From the NCBI GenBank assembly GCA_002633025.1, contig NMRB01000119.1:354553-418552 (forward strand): a stretch of 64,000 bases of DNA, read 5' to 3'. A program made the position numbers and the translations under genes. Below the pieces are notes generated by a model that ran no database searches, had not been told where the DNA came from, and worked only from the letters and a program-made list of their open reading frames with translations. Within the stretch, counting starts at the first letter, position 1, and each line of letters opens with the position of its first letter. Shown here piece after piece: positions 27,301 through 36,300 of this stretch. Source of the DNA: Notospermus geniculatus. Its lineage: Eukaryota > Nemertea > Pilidiophora > Heteronemertea > Lineidae.

Positions 27301-30300
27301 ATCTCCTTCTTTTGCCAAAACAGAGCTTTGCTCAAATCCAATTTTGCCACCAACATCATCGTTGGCCATGATGATGATGTACATTGTACTCTGACGGCCG
27401 ATTATAGCGCCACCTGTTGGGTTACTGAGGGCGAGAATGATGGTCTCGTCATTCTCTGGGATTTTGTCGTCCAGGATGGCGATGGTGACAACTGCAAAGG
27501 AGGAAGAGCTAAGAAGTGTCGAACAACAAAGACGCCACGGTGGTGTAGTGATTCAGGCCTCCGACTTGCGGTCAGAGGGTCCCGGGTTCGAATCCCAATG
27601 GGTGTGAGACTTTGGGCAAGTCTCTTTGCCTCACTGGCCTCTCTCCACCCAGGTGTATAAATGGGTACCGGTCGGAAATGCTCGATTGTAGCGCTGAATG
27701 GGCAGCTCATCTGAGTTTTACTGAAAGGTTTCAGGACAGACTGGGGTTAAAGTGTAAAGTCGGATGAGAACCTCTACCGTAGTTGATATCAGACTATAAA
27801 CCCAAACTTGAACTTTAACTTTAATCACAAAAGAAGTATAGAATTATAACTTACATTTCCTTGTCTCCCCTGCTTTGAAGTTCAAGGTAGCACCACTAGC
27901 ACTGAAGTCATCTCCGTTGATTGCCGTGCTGCCCGTCTTATTGAGGGACCAAGTTATGCTGGTATCGCCAAGGGAGCCTCCTGAAAAGGTCAGAAATGTC
28001 TTGTATTAAGATTGCTTATTCATTCTTTGCCAAAGAAAATGGCTAATGATATTTTGTCGAGCTCGTAAAACAGAAGATAAACTATACCTTGTCTCTCTAC
28101 TATCACTTCCACGGCTAACTTCGGCAATTCCTCTACAGTCAGGACACTGCCACCCTGACTGGCTCTCGGGTCATTGCTATAGATACGGAATGACCCATGA
28201 GCAGCATCATTGGTGGCTATCGTCACCGTTGCAGTCCTACGGGTTCCCAAGTACGGTACGTTCTTCGAAGTCCCTAAAGTACTGTTCAACTTGATGTTGT
28301 CGAGAGTGACCTTGAACTTTTCATCAAGTTCAGGGACAGTGTCAGCTTTGATGGTGATTGGTAGAAGTGCCGATTTATCACCGTCTTGTATCACAACCTC
28401 GCCCCCTGTCACTTCACCAAAATCAATGCCAGCTTGGGCTTGCTTGAGATAGATTTGACTTGACTGAAACAAGAAATACATGGTAAATGTAGTAGATGGG
28501 CATGAAACAAGAAATACATGGTAAATGTATAGTTCATGGGTATGAAACAATACATGGTAAATGTAGTAGATGGGCATGAAAAAAGAAATACATGGTAAAT
28601 GTAGTTGATGGGCATGAAACACGAAATACATGATAAATGTAGTTGATGGGCATGAAACAAGAAATACATGATAAATGTAGTTGATGGGCATGAAACAAGA
28701 AATACATGATAAATGTAGTTGATGGGCATGAAACAAGAAATACATGATAAATATAGTTGATGGGCATGACTTTGTATCCACAACCTGGTGAATCTTCTAT
28801 CTGTTTCTCTGGATGGTGATGAGGAGGAGGGAGGATGCAAAGGGTCACTCACACTTGCATGCTTCTTGTAATATTTCGATCCTTTTCCACTGGGAATTCC
28901 ATTCAAGTCCAGCTTTGTGTACCAATAACAAGCGCCTGTTGCAGTCACCATCTCAAATCCTTCACAGGCTCGGCTGACCAGACAAACCTCAGAGCATTTC
29001 TGAATAGAGGAAATCTTTGTTGCTTATTTAATATTTCAACAAAAACCAGAGGAGCCATGGTGGTGTAGTGGTTCAGGCCTCCGACTTGCGGGAAGAGGGT
29101 CCCGGGTTCGAATTCCACTAGGCGTGAGACTTTGGGCAAGTCTCTTTGCCTCACTGGCCTCCCTCCACCCAAGTGTATAAAAGGGTACTGGTCCAAAATG
29201 CTCAGATTGTAGCGCTGAATGAGCAGCTCATCTGAGTTCTACTGAAAGGGTTCAGGATAGACTGGGGTTAAAGTGTAAAGTCGGATGAGAACCTCTATTG
29301 TAGTTGATATCAGACTATAAACCAAAACTTTAACTTTTTTTAAACAACTGAGAGTCCCTCTTTGGTAGACATTTTTTCAATGGTGATTCATCAGACGAGC
29401 ATAAAACATAGGGGATTGTTCACGGAAACAAGACGAGAGAATAAAATCATTTGATTACAAGTATCATCTTCCTTACCTGAAGGGTGAGTTCTGGATTAGC
29501 ACCAGTCACCTTTGTACCTCTTCCTCGAGTCGATTTCTCATAAGACGAATAGAAGAAATCAATGGCTTTTTTGCCAGTTTCACCTAGCAATGTCATGATG
29601 GCAATCTCATGGGTGCTATAGGTAACGATAAGGTCACCAACTGTCCCACCACTGAAATAGACAATTGATGAAATAAACAGTGAAAAACAATTGCATCTAG
29701 TTTACAGAATAGTGAGGTTTCGCAAATCATATGAAAAACGAAGTCGAAATACGAAACTGGACGTCATATCCATGACGTAATGTATTTCAGGAGATGGTTG
29801 GTACCACAAATGTCCCTGCTGCCAGTGCGTCTTTTAGCATATCATGTAAGACCGAGAGAGTTATGGTGCATCTTGAATTTTTAAATTTCCACTTTGTAGA
29901 TACGAAGTGGAAACAAAAGGTAAATTTTAAAGTTTAGTATACACCATAACTCTATCGGTATAACGTCATACGCCAAAAGACATCCTTGCAGCAGGCAATA
30001 TTTGTGGTACCAACCATCTCCTGAAATACATTATGTCATGGAACTGCAGTCCAATTTCGTATTTCGCACTTCGTGTTCCGTCAGATTTGCGAAACCTCAC
30101 TATTATCTTACCTACCTAAGAACAGGGGGTTGGCCTATTTTAGTTCTTCCAGTGCTAGGCTCATTGGTTCGCCAAAGGCAACAATGAAGACAACACTGAC
30201 AACTGTTAGACTTACCTTCTTACAAGTTTCACATGTTGACTAGCATCTTTCTCATTCTCATTCACAACATATGAGTCCTTTGAGAACTCCACAGTCCCAT

Positions 30301-33300
30301 GTGGGTTGTCATTGGCTAGTATTGTTAGTGTGAACTTATTCTTTGCACTAATTCTTCCACCATTTGTAGCCGACAGCAGAGTTAGCACTATTTTCTGCAA
30401 AGTAAAGCTGACAGTTTATTAATTCTATTTCCATAAGATGGGCTTTGGTCTTTTAAATCAGACAAAGTCCTTCACGGTATATCTTCCCATGCGTTTCCCA
30501 AGTATGCAACAAACCTTTAACACAAAAAAATGTTCTAATAAGTGATTCAGGATTTGGTCACTGCATCAATAACAAGTAACATACAGTCTAAGTTGATATT
30601 TTCCAATTTTGCAGCTTCAGAAAGCCCAGCAGTACCAGTTCAGCCATTACCCAACAGATGTCACTGCCTACCTCATCTCCTTCGGGCAAGTCATCAGGTA
30701 AGACATCAAACACAATCTTCTGGCTCACTTGGTTGCTCATGAAGTATATCTCCCCGCTAACTTGATTGATGTCATCCTTCGGAGCCACACCTAGAAGAAT
30801 TTTGTAATGGTACAAATTTTAAAGGAGTTAGACGCCGAAGTTGTAAACAAGCTGGTTTGTTTACAAATATGGTCGGCAAACTAGTTTTATTCCTTCGTGC
30901 AGGTGGCAGCACCCGTGATCGTTAGACTGGTTCCCGGTCCGATGCAACTCACTCACGATATTCACGTCAGTACATATCACCGACAATAGGTGGCAGCACC
31001 GCAGGCGTCCGTGGATAGAGAACCAGTGAGTGAGTGTTTACAACTTCGGCGTCTAACTCCTTTAAAACAATCCATGAATCCACAAATCAATTAGGCCTAC
31101 CGATACTATGATTTTACCGTAAGAGGTCAGTTTTCTCGCTTGATGAACCAATGCTACCTGCTCAACATTGGCGAACAAGCCTCTTACTCTGACAGAGTCC
31201 ACCTCATCCCATAGAGGCAGAGAATGGGGAACCGGAGGAACTAACCTCACGATGTAGCGTGCGACTGAAGTTTCTTTTTTCTAATGTTATTTCCATTTAT
31301 TTATGGCTTGAAAACAACCCTTTTGTTTCGGCCGCCTGGCATTAAAATTTACATTGTCTTGAACGTGATGAAAATTTCCTTAAAATGAAGAGATAGGATG
31401 GCAAATGGCAATGTCTTTATCTCATTATTCCTGTAGAAAAATTTAAAGCTCATTTTTTCATGATGCAACGTCAACACCTAAAATGGCGTCAACGACGTCG
31501 CCTTGGTTGCACCGCTTGCAGCGCCGACCTGTCGGGATAAACGGCACGCGAGTTTCTCATTATCTTACCATTCAATGAGGCATTCCAGGACACGGCCACA
31601 ACATTCTCAGTTCCTCCCTTCCTATTCACAATAATCCCCACACTCGTCTTCTTTCCAGCAACAGGCTCCTCTACACTGATACCTTCCTTGTCAAATTCTG
31701 AAACAGAACAAGAGAGTTAGAGGATTGAAATACAAAACAGAAGGCCATCATTTCAAACCCCACCTCTTGTTTACAAAAGCAGAGACTAGTCGTACTCGTC
31801 AGCAGGGACGGATCCAGGATTTCGGGAAAGAGGGGGTGCACTCTGCTAGAAACATTGAAATCTGGGGTGAATTTCAATGATTTGTTCCAAATTTCAGAAT
31901 TTCACGGTCGATTTTACAGATTTGTTGGCCGAAAGGGGGGGGGCGTGCGGCGGGAGCACCCCCCTTGGATCAGCGCCTAGTCAGAATAAGCACTCACCAA
32001 ATGCTCCATAGGGATCATCGGATGCTGCAATCGTGATGACGGCAGAAGATGGACTCCCGAGTATGGCACCACCTGTTATTTGATTCTTTAACTTCACGGT
32101 AAAAGTCTCGGCAACCTCAGGGATGTTGTCATCCTGAATGCTGATTGGGAGGGCTTTTTTCACTTCGCCTGTTTTCAGAGTGATTACGGATGCAGAGACT
32201 GTGTAATCAAGACCGTATTTTGCCGTGCCGGGAATGACTTCAAATGGTACAGAGACCTAGAAATACAATCAAGCCTGGTTCACATGCATGCTCGGATTGT
32301 AGCGCTGAATGAGCAGCTCATCTGAGTTCTAATGAAAGGTTTCAGGATAGACTGGGGTTAAAGTGTAAAGTCAGATGACACCTCTCCTGTTGTTGATATC
32401 AGACTATAAACCCAAACTTTAAACTTTAACTTTAAAAAAAATAGATTAGAGAGCTTATCTGTTTTTGGCAATTATGATGATACTGAGCAATATATCATGA
32501 AACTAACCTCTCCAAACGATCCCGCTTTTCTCAATACTTCCAAAACAACTCCTGATGATTTCTCAGGGACACTCCTGGCGGCAGTGGACAGCACAAGAAC
32601 ACCACTAGAGTTATCATTCTTCTTGATGATGATGTGGGCAAATGTCTCGCTCTCTGTTCCCAGTCTCGGAGAGTTGGATGCTGAATGGAAAGCAGCAAGA
32701 CATGAGATGAAATGAGAAAGAAAGCTGTTTGTAAGGTTAGAACTGTTGGCACTCACAATAAGGAGACCAGTACTGAAGTTCCTATAATGGAAACCAAACT
32801 CCTGCCTCACCACACAGGTTGATGGTGACCACCTGTACTTTCAGCATGAAAGATGCACATAAATGAATTTTCTTCTACGAATGGCTTAGGTAGAGAAAAC
32901 TACATCTAGTTCCCAATGGTAAATTGCTGAATCTTTTCCAAACAAACTCACCCAATTCCTGCTTGGTGTCAATCAATTTCGCTTCAGTCAGCTTGACAAA
33001 GATGGATTCGTCAGCCTCTGGGATCTGATCTGCTTTAATCTTGATCTGAAACTTTCCTGTTTTCTGACCTTCCACAAACTCGACAAAACCAGCAGCTTTG
33101 ACAAAATCTTCATCCTCCTCTGCCCTGTCTACTCGGGAGGGGAGGTAACTCTCTGTGGTGTTGCTTGACAGGGTGGCATAGTAAACTGCCACTTTTCCTA
33201 TGGTACCTCTCAATCTGTTGATTGTCAGTGTCACATCTGCAATAGAAAACAATTTGCTTGCATTTTCATCATAGCACATTCATCGCAGGCCTGCTTCTAC

Positions 33301-36300
33301 ATAAATTAACCCATTAACTGTGTGATTTTTTTTAGTTCTAATTTTTCTTTCTTAAAACAATTTGCCCAAAAAAATTTGACACACAAGGTTCCAGACGTAA
33401 TATAACATCCTACGCACCATGACATGCCATTTCCTTGCACGGCGTACTATTAGGCCTTACGCAAGCTACGATCCTCGGGTGTTTTCGGGGAGTCCCCGGA
33501 TTTTGTACCGGTAATGATGTAATATGACATCCTACCCAGTAGTCTTGAACGTTAGTTGTGGTGTTGATATTTTTGGTGACTGGGAGGGGAATGTGGATGG
33601 TAGTCAGCTGCCCTGCATTCAGAGAGACTTTAGTGAAAAGTCTCTCTGAATGCAGGGCAGCTGACAGGGATCTGTGGTTATAAGTATTTATTAGCAAATG
33701 CAGATTTGTAGGGAAATGGAAGGGCTGGGGAGATATTCATCCTGCGACAAAACGTTTTCAGCAAAAAAAAATAAGCAGAGAAACTGACACGTGAAAAAAA
33801 AATTCCTATCGCAAGGCTCGAACCCGGCGCCCCGGATTCAGAGCCGGACGCTCTACCGATGCGCCAGCCGGCCACGTCATGACGGTGGCTGCTCAATAAA
33901 TGTTTATAAACATATCCCAGCTACTCAACATATTTTTATGTTAATTAAAAATGACGTTGCAAATCAGAATAATCTTCCAAAAATCGCATTTTACAACATC
34001 CACAGAGCAAGTCCCCAGCAAATCTGTCAGCGTATCGCTACATAATGTATCCATCTACGTTCACAGTCACTAAAAACGTGAACCAACCGTCCGGTATATT
34101 CCATCTGGACATTAGGTGCATATTTCCTATGAGTCCAGTTCTATTGAATGACCCGTGACAAGTCTTTGGCTAGCTTCGCTGTTGGCCGCTACGCGGCGCG
34201 TTGGGCCCTTGCGTCCAGTTAACGGGTTAATGAACTACAAGATTTTTCAATGTGCTCTTGGTTGACTGTTTGTCAAGAACTCAAGTATGGAATACGTAGC
34301 GTAAATTTCCAGAAGATGAGCAGCATCTGATCCATACAGAACTATTTCAATGGCAGTATGACTGTATACATGTTTGGTTTTTATAATGTCTTATCACATT
34401 CAACTTTCTGCGTCTTTCCAGGAAACAACGCTGTTTTCCTATCTAAATCACGTCATCTCAGTCTCGATGGCAGTTATTAACACCGACGCAAGAGTCAACA
34501 TTTAGCATTAACAGACCAATGAAAGCAAGATTGTCAGAGAATAACTGTCAAGGTAAATGCCATAGTGACAAGACTTTAAAGACGGCGGGGGTGTCATCAG
34601 GAAGTTCTCAAAGAAAGGCCACCAGGGATTAGGATTCCACTGAAGGATTATGAGAACCAAAGTGCAAGTAATGTGGATTGCAAGAAGCTCATGACATCTA
34701 GAAATCTGTTTTCAATTTCTGGATAAACTGGACAAATGATGACATTAACCACTTCAATGTCGATCACAGGTACACGAAGACGCTCGGTCGTGATGTAGAT
34801 TGCTGAAGGTTTATGTTGTACGAGTGACATTATGACACCATTTTAATGGAAAAATGTGTTACAACATACAAGTACATTACAGTAATGACAGTTTACTGGG
34901 TCATACTACGTCAAAATACCGCCGACGCTAAGCGGTCAACTCTCTAACACTTGCAATGTGTTCATACCTAAGTCTCCTTCCTCTGTGTAAACTGGTCTCA
35001 TTGTTGCTGGGAGGATAAATACTCCATAGGGATCATCATTGGCCTTGACGTAGATGCTACACTGGGTGAGATCGGAGGCAGCTAGACGACCCTGAAATAT
35101 CATGTATACAACTATTATCAGATTTAACGGGGACATTTTCATACAGTATGTTGCACAATTGACCTCCCTTTATCCGCGTATGTTGCGTGGAAACTACACT
35201 TCAGTTCATTGCGTATGGAATGTCGCGCGTCTCTTCTGCGTGACGTCCATGCACCACGAGTGAATGACGTTACATCTTCACTGCGTGCCTTCCATGACGG
35301 CGCACAACGTCCGCGGAAGATAGGAGGACGGTACGCGCATGACGCTGCATGTGGTACGCGGATGGTGTGCGGCGCAACCTACTGTAGGACCACCCTGTAG
35401 TAAGGTTCATTTTCCTCAGGTTTCTGCCATCATTATAAGTCAATAAACCTCATTTGTTCCCCCTTAAAATCCTGTATATCACAGACAACGAACCTACATA
35501 CAACCCCTACCAGCTTCCTTTACATGATTTCATAGGAAATGCCTCAAAACATGCCAAGACTTAGCACCAGTATCACATGGGGCAATTTTAATGGGATCTC
35601 ATTCTGTGACAATACATGATAATACTGTCGGATAAAGTAATTTCATCCCCCCTGGAGAGACCAAAGGCAAATACATAGCAAACAAAGGCTTTGATTGGGC
35701 AGCTCTAAAAATGTTTTCTTAAAGATCAAAGATGAGATTTTTCCTGTTATTTAATGCAACAAAGCACAAATTGGATGATACATGTAAAAAAAACTTCTGA
35801 GAGATTATACTGATGCGAAAAAGATTTTAGAAGTCCCTAGATCAATGACCTCTGATACGGATTTTTACATAAAATCCTTGACTTTGATACCAGGTTTTAT
35901 CAAAGGATTCTTTGTCCATATAGATCTCAAGGGTTTCAATCGTCCTCGTTATCATTAACCCAATATGGCACATCTCAGTTTCATCCTAATGTTACCTAAG
36001 GACAATACATAGAGTATCAATTAAAACCATCATAAATTTGGTCTATGTCACCACTATATTTCCTGAAACCCCTGAACCTACCGGTACTCTAAGCACACCA
36101 AAGGCTGGAATCTGTTGCCAGTGAAAGGGTTTAGTGAATCATCAAAATGAGCCCAAGGGATAGGCAACAACACCTAAACAACTACGCACTCATGAATATA
36201 ACGATGATGAAATTCATCAGCCGGAAAATTAAAAGTATAATTATGGTAATAAAATGGTTAGCCTGTTCATCATTGATTTAAGTACAGGGGTTTCTGAAAT

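Larger units (their letters stand above)
33310..34226. mobile_element. TTAA-flanked element of 917 bp with tRNA-like and hairpin cargo
   Basis: TTAA at 33306-33309 and 34227-34230 flank inverted ends CCCATTAACTG / CAGTTAACGGG. The interior carries a 63-nt near-perfect hairpin (33600-33664) and a tRNA-like sequence. It occupies most of the intron between exons 3 and 4. No transposase ORF is recognised. Confidence 0.6.

Noticed and set aside
28490-28951. Upstream extension of exon 12 into CFMPINYIYHVF repeats
   Set aside because: This is the 38-bp minisatellite; a normal acceptor (TTTCAG) precedes exon 12 and human ADGRV1 has no such repeats.
33410-33697. Minus-strand frame with LNAGQLTTIHIPLPVTKN, looking like a Calx-beta strand
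   Set aside because: It lies inside the TTAA-flanked element and overlaps the perfect hairpin; exons 3 and 4 already join in phase with no missing segment.
33808-33888. Functional tRNA-Gln gene
   Set aside because: Acceptor stem cannot pair and the T-stem is broken; only boxes A and B and the anticodon arm are tRNA-like.
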